From the NCBI GenBank assembly GCA_018434075.1, contig JAHDQA010000070.1, forward strand, positions 1 to 57,853: DNA of 57,853 nucleotides, written 5' to 3'. Positions within the stretch are counted from its first letter, which is position 1. Every line of letters begins with the position of its first letter. This DNA comes from Tissierellaceae bacterium. Lineage in GTDB: Bacteria > Bacillota > Clostridia > Tissierellales > Tissierellaceae. The notes under the pieces were generated by a model. It was not told the origin of the DNA and made no database searches. It saw only the letters and a program-made list of their open reading frames with translations. Position numbers and translations under genes: made by a program. Below, piece after piece: positions 7,829 through 16,253 of the stretch.

Positions 7829-9400
7829 CTATATCATTTCTTCAATCTTCACACCTGACTTAAACTCCACCTCAATCCTGTCATCGCGGATCGTAACTTT
7901 TTCAATAAGCCGCCTTACCAACTGCTCATCATACTCCTCTAACTCGTGAGACTGTTCATTTAAGAAAGCAGTCATTTCAGCGATTCGTTGCCTTTTTCCT
8001 TCACGCTCGGCATTTTCTACAAGTGAATTTTGCTTCATCTCCCGAAGGCGGTATATCTCATCAGCAACATTATCGTAGTCATTTTTTGACTTTGCCTGTT
8101 TAAGAAGCTCTATCTGCAATTCTTCCAACTTGCTATCAAGCTCATCCGTATCATTATCACTTTCTTCATTAAATATAGTGTCGATATTTTTCTGTAATGT
8201 TGAAAGGAAAGGTTCTTTGTTAGCCAAAAGTTCGTTAATAGCCCTGACCACTGCTGTCTGTAATGTTTCCTCGTTTATGGTAGGGGCAGTGCATTCAGAC
8301 CCTTTTTCCTCCAATCGGCTAACGCATCTCCAGACAATAGACTTATAGCCTCGGTTATTCCAATGTACCCGTCGGTAAATATCGCCGCAATGACCGCAAT
8401 AAACAATACTCGATAAAGCATACTTGCTGCTATAAACTCTCTTTTTACCGCCTTTCCCGCCACGAAGATTCGCTCTCCGAACCATCTCTTCTTGAACCTG
8501 CATAAAAAGCTCACGTGGAATGATAGGCTCATGGCTGTTTTCCACATAATACTGGGGAACAATGCCGTTATTCTTGACTCGTTTTTTAGAAAGGAAATCA
8601 ACCGTATATGTTTTTTGTAGAAGGGCATCACCGATGTACTTTTCATTCTGCAATATCTTTTTCAGTGTTTCTGGTCTCCATTTGGCTTTGCCTGCCGCTG
8701 TAAGAATACCGTCTGTTTCCAGCCCTCTTGCTATCTGTAAAAGGCTTGCTCCCTCAAGGTACTCTCTGTAAATCCGTTTAACAACCTCAGCACCCTTTGG
8801 TTCAATCACTAGCTGCTTATTTTCATCCTTGGTGTATCCAAGGAAACGCTTGTGGTTGACCTGTACTTCACCTTGTTGATAGCGATACTGAATACCTAGC
8901 TTAACGTTCTGGCTTAAGGATTGGCTTTCTTGTTGGGCAAGGGATGCCATAATGGTCAGCAAGATTTCCCCCTTGGAATCCATGGTGTTGATATTCTCTT
9001 TCTCGAAGAACACAGCAACGTTTTTATCCTTTAATTGACGGATGTATTTAAGGCAGTCCAACGTGTTTCTAGCGAATCGGCTGATGGATTTTGTGATAAT
9101 CATATCAATATTGCCCGCCATACACTCTTCAATCATGCGGTTGAATTCATCACGCTTTTTGGTATTTGTACCTGTGATACCGTCATCCGCAAAAATTCCT
9201 GCCAATTCCCATTCCTTGTTCTTCTTAATATAATTTGTATAATGTTCAATCTGAATGTCATAGCTTGAAGCTTGCTCCTCACTATCCGTTGAAACACGAC
9301 AGTAAGCAGCCACTCGTATTTTTGATTTGCTTTCACTATTTTTATTATTTCCAACCCGTTTAATTGCCGGAATCACTGTTACATTCCTACTTACCGCCAC
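7829..9400 (-). CDS. large serine recombinase, third gene of the cassette
   Basis: The 523-residue protein has the resolvase catalytic domain at about 28-170 with the nucleophile serine in [14 protein letters not shown] recombinase domain follows ([18 protein letters not shown]), then a zinc-ribbon ([10 protein letters not shown]...C...C) and a coiled coil near 430-480. Large serine recombinases integrate and excise phages and transposons at att sites by a covalent phosphoserine link. The start is GTG at 9400, four bases after the previous stop, so the genes are translationally linked. It is the last gene before the cassette terminator and the resistance block. Which recombinase of the three integrates the element cannot be told from sequence. 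Confidence 0.92.
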   Translation of the reverse strand: MAVSRNVTVIPAIKRVGNNKNSESKSKIRVAAYCRVSTDSEEQASSYDIQIEHYTNYIKKNKEWELAGIFADDGITGTNTKKRDEFNRMIEECMAGNIDMIITKSISRFARNTLDCLKYIRQLKDKNVAVFFEKENINTMDSKGEILLTIMASLAQQESQSLSQNVKLGIQYRYQQGEVQVNHKRFLGYTKDENKQLVIEPKGAEVVKRIYREYLEGASLLQIARGLETDGILTAAGKAKWRPETLKKILQNEKYIGDALLQKTYTVDFLSKKRVKNNGIVPQYYVENSHEPIIPRELFMQVQEEMVRRANLRGGKGGKKRVYSSKYALSSIVYCGHCGDIYRRVHWNNRGYKSIVWRCVSRLEEKGSECTAPTINEETLQTAVVRAINELLANKEPFLSTLQKNIDTIFNEESDNDTDELDSKLEELQIELLKQAKSKNDYDNVADEIYRLREMKQNSLVENAEREGKRQRIAEMTAFLNEQSHELEEYDEQLVRRLIEKVTIRDDRIEVEFKSGVKIEEMI

Positions 9401-9403
9401 TTG

Positions 9404-9817
9404 TTAGACCTCACTTTCTATCAAACTGTAGGCATATTCTGCCTGCTTATATGGATCTTCATATTTTTGCACCAGAGGTTTTGCTTTGAACTTTACAGGG
9501 TAATCCCTTTCCGGTTCATCTTTAGGCTCCCATATCCTTCCGAGCTTTTCTGCTCGTTTTCGTTTTTCTACTCTGGCTTTTTCAAAGGTCTCTTCATCAA
9601 TAATTGGAGGGTAGAATTCATCGCCCAAGTAATGCTTGTTCTGCAACATCTTACTTGCTGTGGCATGGTAGCAGTCTAGCCCAGCTTTTTTAGCAGCGCC
9701 CTTCAAAGAAAGTCCTGCTAAGTACCCTGAAAATAATTCTCTTACTTTTTCTGCTGCTATATCATCCACAACAGCCTTTCCATCTTCAATTCTATATCCA
9801 TAGGGTGTGTGACCCAT
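9404..9817 (-). CDS. short recombinase-domain protein without a catalytic domain
   Basis: The 137-residue product begins GHTPYGYRIEDGKAVVD, which is where the recombinase (DNA-binding) domain of a large serine recombinase starts. It continues through a helix-rich region with HYLGDEFYPPIIDEETF. The resolvase domain with the nucleophile serine is absent. Such short partners recur in clostridial three-recombinase cassettes, which suggests a real accessory protein rather than a broken gene. ATG directly abuts the stop of the upstream recombinase, indicating coupled translation. It may act as a directionality or att-binding factor; that is inference. Confidence 0.8.
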   Translation of the reverse strand: MGHTPYGYRIEDGKAVVDDIAAEKVRELFSGYLAGLSLKGAAKKAGLDCYHATASKMLQNKHYLGDEFYPPIIDEETFEKARVEKRKRAEKLGRIWEPKDEPERDYPVKFKAKPLVQKYEDPYKQAEYAYSLIESEV

Positions 9818-11383
9818 CTAATTCACCAACCTCTCCTTCAATGTGATTCCACATTTTAATTCAAATCCGACTTCCTCTCGTGAAAAAACAATAATCTTTT
9901 CTACGTAATTTTCAAACAGCTCATCCTCATAGGCTGTGAGCATTTTGGACTTAGTGGCAAACTTAAGTAAACGGTCAACTTCGTCTACTTTTGCAAAATT
10001 GCCATTGACGGAACGAGTAAGTTGATCCTTTTCAGCAAGAAGCCTTTCTCTTTCTGCTTCCAGTGAATTCTTTTCTTTATTAAACAGGGCAGGTTCCAGA
10101 TACCCTTTGGCCATTAAATCCGTCAGCATCTGGCTCTGCTCCATGTTGTTTTCAATCTTAGTTTCCAATTCTTCAATTCTGCGAAAACTTGCCGCATTGT
10201 TCTGGTTACGTAACCCATTCAAAAGTGGTCTTAATATGAATTTCTGACCGAAAATGAGTTTATTCATCATCGTGACAAATGCAGTCTTTGTATCATCATC
10301 TCGTATGAACTGCATAGAACATTCCGTTATATTGCTTATATGCTTACTGCAGCACCAAGCAATGTATTTTCTTGGACCGGATGAATGAATCCGTCTTTTA
10401 AAGGTACTGCCACATTCCGAGCAGATAATTTTGCTAGAGAAAGCATATCGGTTTAGATATTTGCTGTTGCGCTTTTCGATGCCTTTTTCTTTTGCTCTCT
10501 GATTAAGAATGGCATCTACAGCTTCAAAATCCTCATAGCTGATAATTGCCTCATGGTGGTTTTCTACTAGATACATATTTTTCTCACCATAATTGGTGTG
10601 CCTGTTAAAATGGCTGTCAGTATAAGTCTTTTGCAAAATAACGTCGCCAGTATATTTTTCATTGGTCAGAATCCCTCGAATGGTAGTAGCCGTCCAACGG
10701 CCACCTCTTTTTGATGGGATACCCTTTTGATTAAGATTATTTGCAACTTTCTGTGTACCTTTGCCCGATAATACTTCTGCAAAAATATACTTTACAATTT
10801 CAGCCTGCTTAGGGATTACTTTCATTTGACCATCAATGTTTTGATACCCATATGGTGGGTAGGAAATTATAAAGGTTCCGTTTTGAAATCGTCTTTGAAT
10901 GGCCCACTTCGTATTCTCTGAAATGGAAATTGACTCACTTTCTGCAAGCCCACTTAAAATGGAGAGCATCAATTCACTTTCCATTGAACCTGTATTGATG
11001 TTTTCCTTCTCAAAATAGATATGAACCCCAAGGTCTATCAGTTTTCGAACCATCTCCAAGCAGTCTGTAGTATTTCTCGCAAATCGGCTGATGGACTTTG
11101 TAATGATTAAGTCAATTCTCCCAGTTTCACAGTCTGATAACATTCTAAGTAGGTCAGAGCGGTTTTCCTTTTTCGTGCCGCTGATACCCTCGTCATAATA
11201 TAAGCCTGCGTATTCCCATTCTGGATTTGCCTTTATGTAGCTCTCATAATGGGCCTTTTGTGCTTGCAGGCTGACAAGTTGTTCATCACTGCCTGTTGAA
11301 ACTCGGCAATAGGCAACTACTCGTGTTTTTGGCTTAATAAAAGAGTTGGCCGTATTTCCTTCTATTTTCGTTATCTTTTTCAT
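9818..11383 (-). CDS. large serine recombinase, first gene of the cassette
   Basis: The 521-residue protein shows the resolvase domain at about 20-165 (VVAYCRVSTGSDEQ with the catalytic serine, and [17 protein letters not shown]). The recombinase domain contains YPPYGYQNIDGQM, a zinc-ribbon (CSECGSTFKRR) and a C-terminal coiled coil with FRRIEELETKIENN. The ATG after GAAGGAGGTGAGAGG is preferred to an upstream in-frame codon. It is about 30% similar in layout to the third gene, so the pair are not recent duplicates. Together with the short middle protein they form the likely integration and excision module of the prophage. Confidence 0.92.
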   Translation of the reverse strand: MKKITKIEGNTANSFIKPKTRVVAYCRVSTGSDEQLVSLQAQKAHYESYIKANPEWEYAGLYYDEGISGTKKENRSDLLRMLSDCETGRIDLIITKSISRFARNTTDCLEMVRKLIDLGVHIYFEKENINTGSMESELMLSILSGLAESESISISENTKWAIQRRFQNGTFIISYPPYGYQNIDGQMKVIPKQAEIVKYIFAEVLSGKGTQKVANNLNQKGIPSKRGGRWTATTIRGILTNEKYTGDVILQKTYTDSHFNRHTNYGEKNMYLVENHHEAIISYEDFEAVDAILNQRAKEKGIEKRNSKYLNRYAFSSKIICSECGSTFKRRIHSSGPRKYIAWCCSKHISNITECSMQFIRDDDTKTAFVTMMNKLIFGQKFILRPLLNGLRNQNNAASFRRIEELETKIENNMEQSQMLTDLMAKGYLEPALFNKEKNSLEAERERLLAEKDQLTRSVNGNFAKVDEVDRLLKFATKSKMLTAYEDELFENYVEKIIVFSREEVGFELKCGITLKERLVN

Positions 11384-11435
11384 CCTCTCACCTCCTTCTT
11401 GGTAGGTCACATATTACCTCTGAAACCCTTATATA

Positions 11436-11666
11436 TCAACGATTCGAGGGCATTATCTCCTTCAAAAATGGAGAGAAAGTTTGGCGATTTAGTGCGCCTA
11501 TTTTGTTGAATTCCACTTCCGTTATTAAGCCTTTTTCGAGCATCTTACTCAGCAACTTTTCTGCCCTATAATAATCAAATTCTCTTTGAAGCGCCTCAGC
11601 ACTTAAAAGTGTCTTTTTAGAAATGCTTATTTGATCTTGTTTATCTGTAATTTTAGTTATCTGCAT
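11436..11666 (-). CDS. SHOCT-like small protein of the recombinase cassette
   Basis: The 76-residue product has a C-terminal SHOCT-like segment (YYRAEKLLSKMLEKGLITEVEFNKI), a short helical motif often at the ends of bacterial proteins. It starts at an ATG behind GGAGGTTGCCTAT. Small proteins of this type repeatedly precede serine recombinase pairs in clostridial mobile elements, and here it is 50 bases before the first recombinase. A role in recombination control is inferred from context only. Confidence 0.65.
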   Translation of the reverse strand: MQITKITDKQDQISISKKTLLSAEALQREFDYYRAEKLLSKMLEKGLITEVEFNKIGALNRQTFSPFLKEIMPSNR

Positions 11667-11742
11667 ATAGGCAACCTCCATTTCTACAGTGAAAACCCTG
11701 CACCTATATGCAAAAATCCCTAATGATTCGAACCCCTAAAGG

Positions 11743-11786
11743 TCAAAAAAAAATGACCCGAAGAGCTATTACACTCCTCAGGTCAT
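11743..11786 (-). terminator. terminator of the lysis gene cluster
   Basis: ATGACC...GGGTCAT forms the base of a stem and is followed on the minus strand by a run of nine T. It lies directly after the amidase gene and isolates phage late transcription from the recombinase cassette. Confidence 0.85.
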
Positions 11787-11797
11787 AGGTAAAAGTG

Positions 11798-12499
11798 TTA
11801 ATCATACTTTATAAACGAATCCGTAAAGCCAGCCTTTTTCGCTTTGGCAAGCTGTGCCTCTGCATTGGCTTTTACAGAATAGGCACCGATTTGCACACGA
11901 TAATATTTCTTTTTCTCCTGTTCTGCAGGCTTCTCTCCTTCACTTAATAGCTTTTTCACATCCGCTCTGAAGATATCCATGCTTTTTCCATGCTTTGGAA
12001 ACCAGTTTTTCGGATCGCCATGATTACTTGCGATGCCTTTTTGATATCCTTCATAGTGGCCAATAACATCTTTTTCGGTTAAGTTATAGAGCTTGCAGAG
12101 ATACACACACAGTTCTACCGCTTCCTTATAAACCGCATTAAAATACGAGGCATCGGTCAAACCGTCCTCGCAGATTTCAAAACCAATATGAGTATCATTT
12201 GCCTTTCCACCTGCATGCCAGCCACGATGGTTCCATGGCAGGGTTTGATAAGTGGCAATTGAACCATCCTTAAGCTTTCCAATGAATGCATGAACACATA
12301 CTTGCCTCCCACCTGGTTTATCCTGATTCCAGTGATTGTTGTACTCGTTTACACCCAACAGGCCATCGTCCGGTCCAACGTATCTACGAAGATACGGATT
12401 ATTTGCACCAGTGCTATGAACCATGATGCCCTTCGGTATAATCTTTCTGCCTGCCTTATAACACGCATTTTCAGTTAGAATAAGTTTCCTCAGATTCAT
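11798..12499 (-). CDS. phage endolysin: N-acetylmuramoyl-L-alanine amidase with SPOR domain
   Basis: The 233-residue protein has an Amidase_2 (PGRP-like) domain at about 20-170: MVHSTGANNPYL provides the first zinc histidine, followed by WHAGGKANDTHIGFEICED and a late HYEGYQKGIASNHGDP. It cleaves the amide between muramic acid and the stem peptide. Residues about 198-233 form a SPOR peptidoglycan-binding repeat (YRVQIGAYSVKANAEAQLAKAKKAGF). There is no signal peptide, so export depends on the holin. Its ATG overlaps the holin stop by one base (TAATG), so the two are co-translated. The terminator follows directly. Confidence 0.92.
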   Translation of the reverse strand: MNLRKLILTENACYKAGRKIIPKGIMVHSTGANNPYLRRYVGPDDGLLGVNEYNNHWNQDKPGGRQVCVHAFIGKLKDGSIATYQTLPWNHRGWHAGGKANDTHIGFEICEDGLTDASYFNAVYKEAVELCVYLCKLYNLTEKDVIGHYEGYQKGIASNHGDPKNWFPKHGKSMDIFRADVKKLLSEGEKPAEQEKKKYYRVQIGAYSVKANAEAQLAKAKKAGFTDSFIKYD

Positions 12500-12906
12500 T
12501 ACTCATTTCCTCCTTTGTTATGCAACTGTACAAGAATGTCTTTTAACTTTTCTGGTATTGGCAATCCTAGTCGACCAGCATTTTCTAACATAGATATTCC
12601 TTCATTGGAGCAATAAAAAAAGATAATGGCTGTCCGGAGCACGCTCCCCTCTCCGATAAGGTTCGTATCAATCATATGTCCGATTCCGACTAAAACAAAA
12701 ATAAGCACCTTCTTAAAGATGCCCCTAAATCCGATCTCACTAGATAGCTTCTTATCAACAATGGCACACATGACACCAGTGATATAATCAGCTATCGTCA
12801 ATGCCACTAATGCATATAAAAAACCATCAAAACCACCTAAAAACCAGCCCAAGAATCCACCAAGTGCTGTAAGGGCAACTTGTACCCCATTCCATATTTC
12901 CTTCAT
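12499..12906 (-). CDS. phage holin (toxin secretion/phage lysis family)
   Basis: This 135-residue protein belongs to the holin_4-type family (also called toxin secretion/phage lysis holin). At least three hydrophobic segments are seen: ALTALGGFLGWFLGGFDGFL, LYALVALTIADYITGVMCAI, and KVLIFVLVGIGHMI. The conserved ADYITGV...RGIFKK pattern is present. Holins assemble in the membrane and release the endolysin at a set time. The start used is the ATG after AAGGAGGTAAAAATC; a longer frame upstream overlaps the terminator stem and is not used. Confidence 0.88.
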   Translation of the reverse strand: MKEIWNGVQVALTALGGFLGWFLGGFDGFLYALVALTIADYITGVMCAIVDKKLSSEIGFRGIFKKVLIFVLVGIGHMIDTNLIGEGSVLRTAIIFFYCSNEGISMLENAGRLGLPIPEKLKDILVQLHNKGGNE

Positions 12907-12939
12907 GATTTTTACCTCCTTCGTGATTGGTGAATATAT

Positions 12940-12972
12940 AAAAAGAGTGCTTGCAATTTTTCGCAAACACTC
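12940..12972 (-). terminator. terminator between the tail protein and holin genes
   Basis: GAGTGTTTGC pairs with GCAAGCACTC around GAAAAATT and is followed by TTTTT on the minus strand. It could reduce read-through from the tail operon into the lysis genes. Confidence 0.8.
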
Positions 12973-12984
12973 CTGAATCGTTAA

Positions 12985-15456
12985 TTATATTTGTTTAGGC
13001 AGTGCCTCCCATAGCCTCATATCCTCTTGGCCTAAAGACCATATGGCAATTCCTCTAAGCTTCCATCGATACGCTGCCTCGTTTGCCCAATAAACAAGGC
13101 TGTCTACATCCTGATAATAAAGAATAGAAAAACCGTCAGCATCTCCAAGAAACAAACGTGAAATCCAGACATTGATGTCCTTGGGAACGATTTTTACTGA
13201 ATAATCATTTCCACAGACTAATGGCAAAAGACCTGAATGGAAGAAATCATAATCCATAGAGATGTCCTGGTTTCGTGTAGAAGCTTCCTCCACATCATTG
13301 TTAACTGTGAAAACCTGAAACTCACTATCCCATGTTACACCGGTTCTTGCCAGCCGCCCATACTCAGTTGTGGTTCCATCCGGGAAGGTTACATCAAACC
13401 TTTCATAAGGTTCATAAGTCCAGGCATCTCCCAGTCTAAGTAATTCACATAGAATACGTCCATCAGACCGAACCCCGGCATACCCTCCTGAAAAACCACT
13501 AAGCGTCGCTGTAAAGCGCAAAACATTGCTTGCTCCAGAATAAACCCTCACAGAGTTACCTCGTATCCTCATTTCAATGGTGTACATTCTTGGATTTGAG
13601 CGAAGATCTGCTGATGCCGTTTTAACGATTTCAGTGGTGTAACTGCCAATTAAAGAAGCACCATTATATAGTTCAATACGCTGTGTATTAAAGTTTAAAC
13701 AGCAAAAGACATTACCACAAAAAATGCCTGCACGACCACTTCCCTCTGGAGTAAAGGCCAACCTTGCCCGCAAATGAACATCTGAAAACCCACTATACTT
13801 CCACGCCAATTGGCCATACCCGTCAAGCTGCGAATAGGGACGACTGGCGGGATCATTTTGATTTTGCCATACCTGCCACTCGCCGCTTAGTGCTGTCCAG
13901 TAGCTGGAGGGAAGTGGATTGTCATCTCTGAAGTCTTCATACCAAATTAGTGCTGAATCAGGCTTTCTGCGTAGCACCTCAGTGGTCAATTTAAAACCTT
14001 TATCGGGTTCAGCCATTAAACCGTTCACATCTTTAAATTTGCGAGGAGATAGCATAAACTCTGCCTCTCCAGCAGAAGGTTCTTCAGAAAAACTCGAACA
14101 TACTCGAAATCCATAGAACTGCACACCTGGTACTGAGGTACTAACGCTGACAGTATGGGTACCAGCTGAAAGAAATACACCAGAAACCAAGGAAAGCCAA
14201 CAAGTTGTTCGCCAATATGGCCACCACAGCCTATTCTCGCTAAATACCTTACTTGTCCCGTCAAGTGAAACATGAATGCTATTCTTATCCCAGAAGGGAA
14301 ATGAGATGCGAATGGCTACATCATAAATACCAGCAGATGAAATTTCAAATTCGTATTCGGCTTCACCTTCTTCACCAAGTGTTATCATTTGAGAAGAAAC
14401 CGATACATTACCAGTATAGCTATCAGGAGTTCCGCCACTACGATCTACATATATCGTGCCAAATTCAGTTTTTTGCTGCTTGCTATAGGCAGTCAAATAC
14501 CTGCGACGGTTATAAGTTTCACCCAGTAAAGGATAGGTTCTTGAAACTGCATCCCAGCCTTCCATGTAGTCATACACATGTGGCAAGGCCCAAGGCACCT
14601 TATCATAATCATCCCAATACGCTATGATAGGAATCATGGGCTGTGGTGGTCCATCATCCGTAAAGTTATATCCCCCTGTCATCCAAAGCTGTGCCGCATA
14701 ATATGTGTTTGAAATCCCACGATAAGTGATGCCCAGATTTTCTGGTGTATCGTGGATTCTCCAGTTCCAACCATATGCAGGCAGTCCTAAAAATATTTTT
14801 TCAGGAGTCATAACCCGGACTGCATAATCATAAATGCCTTCCAACCAATCCCTGGGAGATACCGAACCCGGTGCAGAGCCTGCCCACGCCATGCCATAAC
14901 TCATAATCGCTGCTGTATCACAATAGGCATTCAAGTCTTCATAAACACACCAGTTTTCGCCACCAACCGAGCCTTGTACTCCAGTCATGCCCGGTAGACA
15001 AATATTTACGAGTTTCGAAGAATCATAGGCTTTAACAGAGTTATATATGTCTCGAAATAGAGCATTAGCAGCATCCTTGTTTTCATAGCCACCTCCACGT
15101 TCCAAGTCTATATCCACTCCAGCACACCAAGGATACTTATTCATGATGCGAATAATCTCAGTAAGAAATTTATCCTTTGCACCATTGGTGTTATTTCTAA
15201 GGGCTGTAAAAATAGAAGCCGTACCATGGTTCATGATTGTAAGCAGCCATTTGATATGAGGCCAGCGGTTAATGTAAGTAAGCATACTGGATATGCTTGT
15301 TCCTGTTTCTGTTATGGTCCCGGTGATATCCACTTCAAAAGTAAAAATACCCACCGTATCAATTCGATCACCATAGTCTCGTAATGCTTGATACATGCGG
15401 GTATTCCCCATGAAACTCCAGACCATACAACGCTTACCTTTTAAATAGTCAATCAA
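12985..15456 (-). CDS. phage tail/baseplate protein with GH18 hydrolase domain split by inserted modules
   Basis: The 823-residue protein starts with a glycoside hydrolase 18 barrel (about 1-325), including the catalytic DIDLE at 115-119 with glutamate 119 as likely acid/base. Residues about 335-455 look like a carbohydrate-binding beta-sandwich (GEAEYEFEISSAGIYDVAIR), and about 505-670 like a LamG/concanavalin-type sandwich (SQLDGYGQLAWKYSGFSDV). The last 50 residues (YYQDVDSLVYWANEAAYRW, then GIAIWSLGQED) are the usual C-terminal strand and helix of a GH18 barrel, so the modules appear inserted inside it. In phages such proteins sit at the tail tip and cut cell-wall glycan. It overlaps the preceding gene by ATGA. 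Confidence 0.8.
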   Translation of the reverse strand: MIDYLKGKRCMVWSFMGNTRMYQALRDYGDRIDTVGIFTFEVDITGTITETGTSISSMLTYINRWPHIKWLLTIMNHGTASIFTALRNNTNGAKDKFLTEIIRIMNKYPWCAGVDIDLERGGGYENKDAANALFRDIYNSVKAYDSSKLVNICLPGMTGVQGSVGGENWCVYEDLNAYCDTAAIMSYGMAWAGSAPGSVSPRDWLEGIYDYAVRVMTPEKIFLGLPAYGWNWRIHDTPENLGITYRGISNTYYAAQLWMTGGYNFTDDGPPQPMIPIIAYWDDYDKVPWALPHVYDYMEGWDAVSRTYPLLGETYNRRRYLTAYSKQQKTEFGTIYVDRSGGTPDSYTGNVSVSSQMITLGEEGEAEYEFEISSAGIYDVAIRISFPFWDKNSIHVSLDGTSKVFSENRLWWPYWRTTCWLSLVSGVFLSAGTHTVSVSTSVPGVQFYGFRVCSSFSEEPSAGEAEFMLSPRKFKDVNGLMAEPDKGFKLTTEVLRRKPDSALIWYEDFRDDNPLPSSYWTALSGEWQVWQNQNDPASRPYSQLDGYGQLAWKYSGFSDVHLRARLAFTPEGSGRAGIFCGNVFCCLNFNTQRIELYNGASLIGSYTTEIVKTASADLRSNPRMYTIEMRIRGNSVRVYSGASNVLRFTATLSGFSGGYAGVRSDGRILCELLRLGDAWTYEPYERFDVTFPDGTTTEYGRLARTGVTWDSEFQVFTVNNDVEEASTRNQDISMDYDFFHSGLLPLVCGNDYSVKIVPKDINVWISRLFLGDADGFSILYYQDVDSLVYWANEAAYRWKLRGIAIWSLGQEDMRLWEALPKQI

Positions 15457-16034
15457 AGGCGCTCACTTCCTTCCTGCATTTCTTGAAACTCAAATAATAC
15501 CCGGGCTGATTTTCTGTCTTCTAGCTTTATCACATGTTTGCTATCACCGGATGCTGTATATTGAAAAAAACCTTCCTTATCAGTTGGGTTTCCGTTCTTT
15601 AAACACTGCCTAGTTGATGCTAGTAGCGAAAAGGTATCACCTGGACTAACTGCCTCATTAAATATCACCTTGTGCGCCCCTGCTCCTTGAGACAATTGGA
15701 TACTGCCTGCAGCCATATTTTGGTTGGGATAAATATGACAGTCAAGGCCAGCGGAAGTTGAACCCAGATTGAAGAGAATAACCGTCTCTCCGCTACGAAC
15801 CACTCCGTTATAAAAACGAGCGGGAACAATAACACCGCCCTCCCGGAATTTTTGAAGCATCGTTTCTGTATTAATTGTATAACCAGTTAGACGATCACCT
15901 TCCTGAGCCTGAATATCAGTGAAATAAACAGTACCTGTGCAATCTCCAAGAAGTAGTTTCACTGTTACGCTTACTACTCGTTTATCCTCTTTACAATGAA
16001 TCGTCTCAGCAAACCTGGTAAATGTTACTGACAT
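15453..16034 (-). CDS. phage tail/baseplate protein, paralogue of the next gene
   Basis: The 193-residue product is not assigned to a named family. Its N-terminal SVTVKLLLGDCTGTVYFTDIQ is clearly related to the adjacent 64-residue protein (SLTIRLFITDCSGEVFFTDM), so the two arose by duplication. The pattern of beta strands and its place between Tal and the GH18 protein suggest a baseplate or tail-fibre component. The start is the ATG after GTAGGTGGTGCAG. It overlaps the GH18 gene by four bases. Confidence 0.6.
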   Translation of the reverse strand: MSVTFTRFAETIHCKEDKRVVSVTVKLLLGDCTGTVYFTDIQAQEGDRLTGYTINTETMLQKFREGGVIVPARFYNGVVRSGETVILFNLGSTSAGLDCHIYPNQNMAAGSIQLSQGAGAHKVIFNEAVSPGDTFSLLASTRQCLKNGNPTDKEGFFQYTASGDSKHVIKLEDRKSARVLFEFQEMQEGSERL

Positions 16035-16043
16035 CTGCACCAC

Positions 16044-16238
16044 CTACCCATCCAACGTCCACTTAATTTCTGACACATGACCAATCCAGCCCGTAGCAAC
16101 AGAACCACCTTGCAAAAGCATATCTGTAAAGAACACCTCACCAGAACAATCAGTAATGAAAAGACGGATGGTAAGCGACTTTATCTTTCCAATACCTCTC
16201 GGTGTAATAGCATGTGCTGTCTGTGAAAAATAAGCCAT
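16044..16238 (-). CDS. short phage tail protein
   Basis: A 64-residue product, equal to the N-terminal third of the following 193-residue protein. It has a conserved DCxGxVxFTDM motif and may be a single-module baseplate part. It lies 15 bases after the Tal gene with compatible spacing, so it is transcribed in the tail operon. No function can be given. Confidence 0.6.
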   Translation of the reverse strand: MAYFSQTAHAITPRGIGKIKSLTIRLFITDCSGEVFFTDMLLQGGSVATGWIGHVSEIKWTLDG

Positions 16239-16253
16239 AGCACTGGCTCCTTC

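Noticed and set aside
8275..8646. 123-residue frame on the minus strand inside the recombinase gene
   Set aside because: It lies in another frame of a well-supported recombinase gene and shows no family features or start signal.
11722..11745. tRNA-like T-arm (GGGTTCGAATC) as a possible tRNA gene or att site
   Set aside because: No acceptor, anticodon or D-arm pairing around it; similar GGGTTCGAA motifs at 44245 and 48470 are parts of terminator stems.
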